Below are positions 49,686 through 61,600 of a stretch of DNA of 64,000 bases, one piece after another; the first letter of the stretch is position 1; each line of letters starts with the position of its first letter. Below the pieces are notes generated by a model. The model searched no databases. It was not told the DNA's origin and saw only the letters and a program-made list of their open reading frames with translations. The stretch spans positions 9,449,294 to 9,513,293 of the forward strand of contig JALMQS010000153.1 of the NCBI GenBank assembly GCA_024734495.1. The letters run 5' to 3'. The stretch comes from Forficula auricularia. Its lineage: Eukaryota; Arthropoda; Insecta; Dermaptera; Forficulidae. The position numbers and the translations under genes are program-made.

Positions 49686-52600
49686 TTATAGACTTATAAT
49701 AGCGCGTTTAGCTATTTGTTCTTTTCCCTTGCGCCTTTTTTCTTTATGTCGTCTTTCTATAGTTGCATCCTGGAAAAGTAGAATCGATTCCTTTTCTTCT
49801 ATTTCTCTTTTAATGTGGTCTAAGCCATGTAAATTAACGCCAACGAGATCCTGAAATTTAAAATATTTTAAAAGATTGAAAAAGAATTATTTATAAGAAA
49901 AATTATTGTCTAAAGTATTTCATCATTCGCGTCCATATTTTATTAAATATTTTAAAATCGCAGGGAAGTGGACAAAAAATCAAACAACAGAGCCAGTTAT
50001 TCAATTTACCAGACGTTTTATAACTCTGTCAAAAATAGCTGAAGCCAGCAACGAACATTTTCCATTAAAACACAATTAAAACATTTAAAAAAACAAACAA
50101 TATTAAATTGTCTTGTCTTCCCATAAAAAAAAAAAATATGTGAAGGCAAGACAATCTAATATTGTTTTTTTAAAATGTTCTAATGGAAAAATGTTCGTTG
50201 CTGGCTGTCTTATAGTTGAGAGATTTTTAACAAAGAGTTATATTGAATGAGCCACTGATGAAGTCTCAATAGTGACGAAACGTCTGGTAAATTGAATAAC
50301 TAACTCTGTTGCTTAATTTTTTGTTCACTTCCCTGAGATTTAAAAATATTATTGTCTAATTATTGGTGTCTTTCATATTGGGTTGGGAGGGGTCATTCCA
50401 TTGCCCTTCGAATTTTGAATTTCTTCAGGATTCGAAACACTCAACCGCCTTTGTTTGGATTATGTGGCATGGCTATGTGTTTGGATTTGGAATCGCTATA
50501 TCGCGGGGTTTTGCAGGTTGGGATAACAATCTTTGAGTGGAGTGTTTTGCGCGTTTGCGTGTGTCGGAGAGGTTCGTGTCCCGCAGGTGGGCCGGGTGGC
50601 CCGGATTGCTGTTACTGGCACTCGGGTTCGATTCCCGAGGGGGTGAAAAACAACCCCTCTGACATGTAATTGGGGATATTCCATTCCATCGAATCTGATG
50701 GGTGGCACCATCTTGTGATTTTCTGGTAAATTTGAATCTATTACCATCGGCAAATTAATATCTTTCATATTAAATTACTTTTTGTTTTTTGATGGAAATC
50801 TATGGTCATGTTATTTATTAATGAGCATACATTTCTATTTTTTTTATTTTTATTTTTTATTTTTTTTTTACTTGTTTATTATTTTTTAAATTGTTGTAAT
50901 TAATTTGTATTGATGTTTATTAATGTATTGTAGCTAGATTGTATTGATGTTTGGAGGACCTAGCCACCGAGGACTTGTGCCTCTAAGCAGGTCGAGGAAT
51001 AAAGATTTATTTATTTATTATTTAAGTGAGAAATTCCAAATAATATACTTACTCTAAAATAATTGATTTTTTCAAATGCAATTGATTTTAGTTTCATAAT
51101 ATCGGGGAGTAGTGCTTGACTGGTAACAATAGGTCCATGATGAACTTTAAATAAAAGAATCATTACTCGACAGAGAAGTTCGGTACGATGGCCTGCAGAA
51201 TCAAGAGCCAGTGAGATTTGTTTCAATAAATCGTAAACCACATCCAAAGGCAATATGAGTAAAGATTCTTCTAATTCACTAAAATATTTAACATAATGTA
51301 TTAATTTTTAATAAAACAGCGATATGTTAATATAATTTTATATATTCCATTACCTGGATTTGATTCGAGATAACATATGCAATAAAAATTCTTGTGGGGA
51401 CTTAACTCCATAGGCTTGCATTAAGGGTGGTATTGACGGATTGGTTTCAGCAAGAAATTTTTTACAAATTGAGACGCATTCTATTAGATCTTCAGCCTGA
51501 AATAATTTTTTTTAATATTAATGAATAAAATGCTATTTCATTTTTATATAAGAACATTCAATTGAATTTTTTTCATCTTGCTAAAGATTTAAAACGAAAA
51601 CAAATAAAGGAGAATTTATCAACTAAATAGATAATAAGTTTTCCAAGTATTTAGTTAATATAAATTAAAAAAAATAATATATTTTTTCAATTCTCCTTGA
51701 TAGGGTGACCCTGCCAGTAGTTGATCAAATGTTCAAATTTTCGTGTCATTTTCAGTCGGAAACAACTATTTTCTCTGGGCCCATTGAAAAATATATTTAG
51801 TTATTTATGATTTAAATGTTGTCAACTCAGGTTGTTTCACATATCGAAGAACCAACTAAAACCAGCAAAACAAGAAATCTTTTTTTCGGTTCATGAGTTG
51901 CAATGCTTTTTAAAAAATGTAATTTTTTAATTTCCATTGTGTCTCTTAAAAAATAATAAAAAAATAAATAATAATAAAATAAAATATAAATAAAATTATC
52001 AAACTGTGTTATTTTACCTCCTTTGAAATCATTGGAATTGACTTTGATCAAAAATTGGATTCGCCCGATCTACTACTGGAACAAATTTTTTTTTAATTCT
52101 ATTGTTTATGCTCTTTAATAAGGCCTGAATTTTATATTCTCCTATGATTGGACACATATAAGGGATTGATATTATGGTGTGAGTTTTCTATTAAGATTTA
52201 AAATGAAAGCTGGGTGATAAAAATAGCGTAGCATCGGCGTTATTTGATCAACTACTGGCTGGGTCACCCTATGATTAATTTTTCTCTCTAATGATATATT
52301 AGCTTAGTTTAAAAAATATGCTTATAAATTCGTAATATATAATTATTTTGATTATTTATGTCCATCGATTAAATTAATAAGTTGTTGTAGGGAAATAAGG
52401 ACAATAGCTTATGTAAATATTTTTTATATCATGCCAACGTTTCGTCAACTTTGTTGACTTCCTCAGAGGCTCAAACAAATTAAATAGGAAATATTTTCAA
52501 TCTGTGCCTATGTGTTTGCTAAGAATGAATATTTATAAAATGACAAATATGCAAAGAAGTTAATTTGTTTGAGCCCTGAGGAATTCAACAAGTTTACGAA

Positions 52601-55600
52601 ACGTTGGCATAAAATAAAAATATTTGCATAAGCTATTGTCCTTATTTCCCTACAACAACTTATTAATAATATATAATATACTTGTTTTTATAATATAAGA
52701 AATAAATACATTATAAGATTAAAATCGAGTGGGTTTCCAATTTTTAAAAAACATGTTTTTTTTTAAAATATAACGTCACTAGTGGTTATAATTATCGCCA
52801 AATTGTTATCTGAATTAAAAGCCATTAAATATGTTGTTTTTTTCAGAAGGAATCGCTCTCTCAGGAGTCAAACTCAATCGCCAAACTTGCTTTCCGAGGC
52901 TTAATCCTTCTGATATATATAAAATATACTTAATAAGATCTAGACCTTTAAATTTTTGGTAAATACATTTCTTTTAAAAAATCAATCAATAAATTGTTTT
53001 ACCAAAAATTAAACGTTTTGGGAACAATGTACCTTTTTTTTTTTTTTTTTTTTTTCAAATTTATTATAAATATTTTTAAGTGAACTTTATTTCAAAAGAC
53101 AACAACACAAGTCTGCAATAAAAAAGTTGTTTGAATAATTTTATGAGGTAAATTTTAGGCTGCCTGATGAATCCGAAAAATAAATGTATTTTTTGAATAT
53201 CACATCAGCTTTTTCTTATACAGTAAGAATCAATAACGATAGAGGTATATAAGTGGGCTCACCTTATTATGGCCTGTAAAAATACTTGTTCTATATGGTT
53301 TAAGTTATATTTTTTTTTAATCTATCGACTTATCGGCAAGTTGAAGAATAAAAAGAAATTAAAAATCTTAATTTTTGAGTAATCTATGGGGGTTTAAAGA
53401 ATATGAAAAAAACTAAAAAATTGTGATGAGATGCAATTGTATCATCGTCAATTTTTTTTAAAATATAAATAGTTACTATTACATATCTTCCACTATTAGA
53501 GCACCTTAACTTAGAAAAAATAGTAATTTTTTCATCAAGGTGTAATTTTAAACCAGAGTGTATCTTAAAATGAAGATAATTTGCTCAGTAGAGCTTCACG
53601 CACGTTATGTAGTTTTTTGACTATCAATTCTTTTTCTTTATTTTCTAATATAATTTATATTTACGAAAGCTAATTTTTTTTCGTTAAACGTTTAAATTAA
53701 AGCAGAATATAAAGTTTGGAATTTACATTTTTTTAAATATTTGAAGGTGCTTAAAACAAATATGATAGTATTTATTTTCTGTAGTAAATTAGATAAAATT
53801 GAATTTGATATTTCTTTATGTGAGGATCAAAAGGAGAAAAATATTCTATTCTGGTTCAAAAACGGGGTTGCCTCATTATATAAATGTTATTTCTGTTTTA
53901 TATCTAATGAAATTGTTAATATAAAAAGGAAAGAAAGAAAAATTGTTTTTGTGAATGTGCCAAATATTTTTTGAAATTTCTGTTCTGATGGTCTTCAATG
54001 GTAACGAAGATAATAAGAAAATTTAGACGAATGTGTGGCATGACTATTTGAAGCCCTGAAGATGTCGGCAAAGTCGACGAAACGTTGGTTGATAAATAAA
54101 AAAGTCACACCAAAAAACTTGTCCTTATTTTTCTAATATAAACTTTCAAATTAATTAAGATAAAATAGTTACATGTTTGGACGCTAATGGGAAACAAAAT
54201 AGAATAGTTAATTTTGGTTCCATTTGGTTCAGTTCGATGGGCCTTCGTTCAAAACCAAACCAAAATTATTTACAATAATGGATCCACCCTGAGCTTCAAC
54301 AAGATTGATCTTTTTCAAACAATTTCTAAACAGATTCAGCTCATCAATTTAATGAAATATCGATTAAAAACCAATTTAATCCCATAATCATTTTCGGGCA
54401 CCTCAAATTCCACAGAAAATGTAAAGTAAGCTCAAAATTTATAAACATAAAAGTTTAAATTTACAAAATTGATGGTGGGTATTCTTTATAAATAGATTGA
54501 CAGTTTCAAAAACATCATCCATCTAACCCACAAGATCAAGACCTACCGCTTTTTCGCTTCCTGCAGTTTTTCGTGAAGGAAGATGCAATGTTGGTGCTCC
54601 CAATACATTTGTTTCAGCACCAGTTACGAGTTCTTCCTGATCTTCTCTTGCACGTTCCTCTTCAGCTTCGTCTTCTAAAACTAGAGGTTCAGAAGTTTTT
54701 TCATAATGACGAATAGCTTGGTCAGATCCACAACTTATCAAATGTTGTCCATTTGGACTTATGGTTAATGTACGTGCTTCTCCTTGATGTCCCTGTTAAA
54801 TGATTTTTTGATTTTGAAATAGATCAAATAAAATATATTGTTGAGAATGGTTAGAAGAGTTGGTTTTAAAACATTTATTTAGCAATGAAACAAAAATTTA
54901 TAGCAAAATTGCCTAAATTTATTAATATTAATTTCTAAATTAGAAAATCTATCTTGAAGCTCTATTATAAATACATTGAGTTTAATTATTTTTCAATAAA
55001 TAAATAATTGTATTTATAAAGGGTGTAAATAATTTCATAAAATAATAATAAAGATAGGCTAAATTCAATTACTATTGATAACTGATTATTTATTATGTCA
55101 AAAGTCGTAGAAATATAAATACATTTAGACTATCTTGTGTTTTTATTATTTTATTCTTTCATTTAATAATTAATTTCTTGATTAATTCTGAGTATTTTTT
55201 ATTTATATATATATTTAAATTTCTTGAGGATACAAATTCTCTTCTAAATAGGTGTTAGTTTTATTCTTTTTCGACAAAAAACACATTTGTATCTTTTATT
55301 TTTCTTTATTCTATTGTCACTCAGGAACGTTTCGACATTTACAAATATGTCATCTTCAGCCTAAAACATTTCAATTATTACAAAATTTACAATAACAACT
55401 TCTCATCACAAAACAATACACTACACTCTCAAAAATTACATCAAAATGACATACTTGGAACAATCTTAAGATGGGAAAAATTCCCTCACATCGAAATTAT
55501 CACAATATGTAACATTGGGCAGAAGGATAATGTTACATATTGTGATAATTTCGATGTGAGGGAATTTTTCCCATCTTAAGATTGTTCCAAGGTATGTCAT

Positions 55601-58600
55601 TTTGATGTAATTTTTGAGTGTGTTGTTTTGTGATGAGAAGTTGTCATTGTATATTTTGTAATGATTGAAATGTTTTAGGCTGAAGATGACATATTTATAA
55701 ATGTCGAAACTCTCCTGGGTGACAATAGAATAAAAAAAAATAAAAGATAAAAATGTGTTTTTTTGGTCAAAAAAGAATAAAACTAACAGTTTTTAGTTTT
55801 AACCCGTAAACTCCTGATGATGGACTAATAATCCGAAATATATTTGAGTTTTATTTCATTCACTGTGAAACTACACACCCTTTACTTTATTAATTAATAT
55901 CATGTTTCACCTAAAACCTACACCACTTTCTCTAAGTAAAAAAAATAAAAATAAATAAAACTAACACCTATTTAAAAGAGAATTTGTATCCTCAAAAAGT
56001 TTAGATATATATTTACTAATTAAGCTTAAAATAGATTATGAATGATAATTAAATAATCATTTAAAATAAATTTAAACTCAAAAAATTATATGAAATTTAA
56101 TTAATTGATGTAAAAAATAAATAGATTTTTACCTGCAAAGTTAATATTTTATCAAAACTTTCACCATCCCATTGTTTTATTTTTCCATCCTTTCCACAAC
56201 TAAAAAACAACTTTGTTTTGTTAACAAATTGAACAGCGGTGACAGAATCTTCATGCGCAAAAAGAGATTTATGACAATCTGCAAAGCCTAATCCCCATAA
56301 TCTAATATTCCTATCTGCACTGCCTGTTACAATCAATTTGCTGTCATGAGAAATATCTAAACACAATACTGGTAATTTGTGACCATAAAGAACATGGGAA
56401 AACTGAAAATAAAATTATTTCAATTAAAATATATACTTATAAAATTAAAAGTTATTATAAAAGTATTATTATATACAAATTATTGGATAAAAATACTTGG
56501 TAGGTTTCACATTAAGATATAAAAAAATAAAACGAATTTATTTTTAGAGAATCTTTAATCTCGATATATATATTTCGGGTGACTAACCCATCTTCAGGAG
56601 ATACAGGAAGTAACCAAGTATTTTTATCCAATAATTTTAAAAAAATGTTTCACCAAGTACCAACACCAAATTCCTTAAAAACTATTATTATATACCTTTA
56701 GAGTATCAAGATAAAATACTTTAACAGTACTATCATATAATGATACAGCTACAAATCTATTATTTGGGGAAATTTTACACGCCAAAACAGATTCTTCTAA
56801 AACGAGTGTTTTTAAATGCACTAAAACAAAACAAATACATTATTAAAAAGATCAATCAATATAGAAAATTTTTTAATCACAATAAGAAACAAACCTAATG
56901 AAAGTACTTTTACTTGGCGCTGGGATTGTGGATCTTCCACAAGTTCAAAACGCCAAAATTTTACCGTTTTGTCACCTCCTCCAGTTACACAACCATGTTG
57001 ATCAGGTGTAAGTGAAACAGACCAAATTTCATGACTTTTATGTGCATTGATATCTTCAATAATATCTCCACAAGCTATATCGATGATTAAAAGACGACCA
57101 TCTTTAAGACCAACCAGCAAGTGTCTATCTCCAGGTGCAAAGCAAAGACTTAAAGAATAACAATTATCTAAAGGAATCGTACGGATACATGTGAGAGAAG
57201 GCCTGTAAATAAAATGAAAATTATTAAGTCACTTCAAAAAAGGAGGAAGTTATCAATTCAGTGAAGAAATATAGTTTTATTTATTTATTTAATGTTTATG
57301 TGAGCATAACTTTTGATAGGAAATATATATTCGAATTATTCAAATGTGGTTTGTCGCATATGGTAGAGGCGCACCGACAATTGCAAGATAGTCAGAATCA
57401 AGAATTTGTTCAAAAAAATTAAAGCATTTTGCTTATGAAAATCAAGTTAATCCGGATAGTTTCTTCATACATTATCATTATTTTAAAAAATTTTATTTTT
57501 AAGTAAAGCCAGGTAAATAAAAAATTGACATCAAATATCAAAAAAGGAAAATTAATTTTTTCATTTGTGGGTGCCAAAATTGATACTAAAAATTGAAACT
57601 AAAGTGAATTCTATTCATTAAAGTTCATCATCATCATCGAGTATACAGTCCTAAGACTGAGGCAACCACCGGCCTCCACTCAACACTAACTGATGCCAAC
57701 TCTTTTTTTCCTCTAAAAGTTCCGCATCCCATTTCTTTCTTTATCTGGAGAAAATAGTCCTAAGTCTTACCCTTTTCTTTCCTATCGCGCACTCTATAAT
57801 ATCCTTTAGCAATCCACCATTTCTTAATGTGTTTTAACTTTTGACATCTTCTCTTCTTTAGATGAGAATTCTATTTTCTCTAATTTTTTCAAGAACTTCC
57901 ACCTTTGTAATTTTATCAACCTATTTAATCTTTACCATTCTTCTGTAACATCTCATTTCGAAGTCTTTTTCTCTCTGTCTCTAAAAACTTCTAGATTTCA
58001 CATCCGTACATGACGATGTCTTCAACAGCATCTTTCTATTTATAAATTAAAAAAAGAGAGGAATTCAGTCAGTAAAGGATGCCTCTGTCGAATAAAAAAC
58101 TTCCAATTAAAGAAAACAATTTCGGCTTTAATTGCCATCTTCAGTCTAATGAACTGTAATGCGCATAAAATGTATGAATATAAATACAAAAACATAATAA
58201 ATTATAAAAAAAAAAAAATAGTTCTTACAATATTTGCAAACTCAATAGATTGAGTGCAGACAGAGTTGTTATGTATTATCAAACACAAAATTATAAATAA
58301 CATATAAAATGTGTACATTGGCCTTAGTATTCTCACTACTTAATATGGCGAAGTCTCAATGTTTTAACAAAAATAATGGCTGACTAACGATCTATCTAAG
58401 ATCGATGATCCCTTTGTAATTGACCTGGCACAAAATTTATTTAAAATATTTATTTATTTAAATTTAACAAATTTCTCTAATAATACAATTATTATTTAAT
58501 AAAATACATTTTTTATTACAAACAGGGTGTCAAAAATGGTCAAATTAGTCATTAAAATGCTACACTCATATGCCGGCTATTTTATGCTCATTACAGCTAA

Positions 58601-61600
58601 TTAGAACTGAAGATAGCATTATCTAATAAAAGCTAAAACTGTTTTCTATAATTGGGAATTTTTTATTCGACAGAGGCTTCCTTTACTGGCTGATTTCTTT
58701 AATTTATACGTTTTTGGACAGGCATCTCTCCTTCATCAGCATCTTTCTATTTTTCAAGCTGATTGATGATAATTTTTGTTTTGAATTAAACCCGATTTTA
58801 GTTTGAGAAATTCTGGATTTATTTTTTTTTTCCATGTAACAATTCTATTTTTTTGAAAATCTTTTGGAATGATGCCCAGTTTATAAATTCCGCAATTCAT
58901 TTTAAAGTCTATCGTGTCGTCTGAGTTAATTATAATTTCGGCCTGTAATATATTCTCTAATCCTGGGTTTTTTTATTTTTATATTCTTATAGCCCTTGTA
59001 TTCCTCTGTCTAAATGTTCCAGAGGACAATAAATAAAATAAAATAAAATAATAGCTTGTATTCCTGAAAATTTCTTTTTATTGTCCTATACGCTGCATCA
59101 AATTTTCCCATTGCTAGGTTTCCGTTGACTTAATTTTCCTTGAACCTTTTTTTCTTTGGCTTTTCTGCATTGTTTGATAGCTTACCATTATAGTTTTCAA
59201 TACATTTCTTTTCCTGATTTATCTTTTCTGTTTCTAACTTTCCTTTGTTGATCAATCAGGTTCAAAATTTAATCCCTTTTCCATGCTTTTTTATTTTATT
59301 TCTTTTCGGTTTGTTTATATCAATTTGGTGGAGTGTTTGAAAATAAAATTATTTCTCCCTTTTTAGCCCACCTTTGAATTCGTTTATTTTCATATTTAAG
59401 GATCTTTCGCGATAATCCACGCAAAAAGTTTTAGCCTCGTAACCACTCTATAAATATGAACGGAACTAAAATTTTAGGTTATGTTTTTTTAACGTGAATG
59501 TACACTCAAACTACGAAATCTCTATATGGATACACACATACTTGCCGGATCGTTTCCAAGCCATTGTGCTTATATCCCCTCCACTAAAATCAATCGCCCA
59601 AATATGTTTTTTTTTTGTTTTTTATCAAAACTACGTGGTAAATAATTTCTATTTTTTTAAAGTTACTCCGAATATATTATTCTAACAAATATTAGTTTTT
59701 CATCAAGATGGTAAGTCCTTCAATTAAAAAAAAATAATAATGATCATATCCCCACCATTTTCCTATCTACCATATGTAAAAAATGTCATTTTTAATTGCA
59801 ATTATTTTATGTTTGGTGTGGTAAATCGTCTACAAATTTTAACAGTATGTGTATTATGCTTTTAATGACATATTCCAAGTTACAAAGACTTCTTGAATTT
59901 TCGCATTTGTGAAAGAACTACCTTAATACTAAAAAAACAAATTATAACATATAAAAAAATATAAATACCTATTCCAAACTTTAACTGAATCTGCACTTGC
60001 AGAGGCGATGGCCTGATTATCTGATGAAAAAGCCAATGCTCTTACTTCAGAGTGATGCCCATGTGAAGTGATCTTTTTTAAAAGAAGTGGTTCAGAAGAT
60101 TTTTCTTGTTTTAAAGAATGGAATTCTATAGTATTGTTGTGACAAATTGCAGCAATCTAAAATTGAATATAATATTCAAACAAATTTTTATTAACAAATA
60201 TAAGTACCTATATAATAATTTATTTAAAAAGTGAAATATATTTCAAAGTATAGTTACCCTCATTTCTTTTCCTTTCTTAACTAAATCTATGCTTTTAATT
60301 TTAGCACTTGTGTTAATAACAGACCATCTTTCAATTTGATCTTTTAAGGTAATACTTGTTTTTTCTCCTTCTTCATTGATATTTTCTTCATTTCTATTAA
60401 AAATTTAAATAAATATAAGTTTATTAAAAACACATATACAAATATGTTTTAACATTACCCAATCATTTTCATTTTTTCTTTTTTGCGGCGTTTTGAAGCT
60501 CGTTTTTTAGTTTTAGAATCGTCTTCATTTAAAATAGTGAACAATTCAATACAATTATCCTTTCCATGACATGCAAATAGTGAATTATTATTGTCTGAAA
60601 TGAGTGAAACAACTCTTCCCTTTCCCTTTCTCAAAATTGATCCACATTTATCAAAACGTAAAGGTGACTAAAAAAAAGTTATATATCATTTAAATAATTT
60701 TCTTAGTTTTGAAATTTGATTTATTTATATTTATTCTTAACTTACCCCAACATAAGAATTATCTCCAGATTCAGATAAATAATCTATAGTAGTCTGAAAG
60801 TCATTTTTGAAAGTTATTTTCCATATCCGCAATTCGTCGTCAATGGTTCCAGTAGTGATATACTGATCATCAATCAATAAAGTAAAATCATAAATCTATA
60901 ATAAATTAATATTAAAACAATTAAATATTTCAATTTGTTTGATGAGATTAAAATAGTATTAAGTAGATTTCATTTTATACACTTTATTAAAATTTTTTTT
61001 ACCTCTTTATTATGACCAACCAATGTATGAAAACAATGGGCTGTGTCTAGATCCCAAAATTTTATAAAAGTATCTTTAGAGGAAGATACTAAATAATTAT
61101 GTGTGCTCATGAATTTTATTTGAGTAATGGCTCCTTCGTGACCAGATAATCGATGAATTCCACATTCTGCTACGACATCCCAGATAATAATTTCAGTATC
61201 CTTAAAAATAAATTAATATTAAAACAATTAAATATTTCAAAACTATATAAAATATTATAAAACATATATAAAGATTTTAAATAGTTTTCAATTAAATAAA
61301 CAAAGGACTAAAAAATTTTATTTTAATTTATATATTATTATACTAATTCTGATTAAATTATATTTTAGCTTAAGCAATTCTAGGGTCAATTTCTTTCTGA
61401 CTCCCAAGTTGATTAGGATCTCAAGGCAAATTCCATTTTACTTCCATGAATGACCGAATCCAATACTTTATCCTAATAGAGTTCGCTTTGTTAAGCTTTA
61501 TATATTAAAAATATTTGAAATATAATAAATAATAGAAAGAATTTAATTTTAAGGACAGAAGATATTAATAGAAATATTATTAAATTGCGATATCAGAGGG

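Larger units (their letters stand above)
52373..52668. repeat. Hammerhead-family A inverted element, copy A4
   Basis: ATTAATAAGTTGTTGTAGGG at left mirrors CCCTACAACAACTTATTAAT at right; GAAATAAGGACAATAGCTTA is inside each. Hammerheads diverge at 52432-52474 (-) and 52571-52610 (+). Ends differ from other A copies, a subfamily. Confidence 0.8.
55255..55800. repeat. Hammerhead-family F inverted element (WDR3 intron)
   Basis: Arms over ~270 bp: GTTTTATTCTTTTTCGACAA against TTGGTCAAAAAAGAATAAAAC-type mirror; AAATTATCACAATATGTAAC near the centre (~55510) is mirrored precisely. Hammerheads diverge at 55320-55365 (-) and 55674-55720 (+). Confidence 0.8.
58055..58690. repeat. Hammerhead-family H inverted element
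   Basis: Arms CAGTCAGTAAAGGATGCCTC and GAGGCTTCCTTTACTGGCTG, then GTCGAATAAAAAACTTCC / GGGAATTTTTTATTCGAC, are inverted. Hammerhead-like motifs diverge at 58106-58150 (-, good) and 58599-58652 (+, decayed). The ~450-bp middle is AT-rich without a frame. Confidence 0.75.

Noticed and set aside
50352..50768. Frames of 90-105 codons on both strands.
   Set aside because: They lie over the tRNA-like SINE S2; composition follows the SINE, not a gene.
51496..54547. Search for a WDR3 exon coding AERIMEAIE-like sequence between 54547 and 51496.
   Set aside because: Not needed: exon 51354-51496 itself begins [14 protein letters not shown] and joins GSEKA in phase, matching the human alignment.
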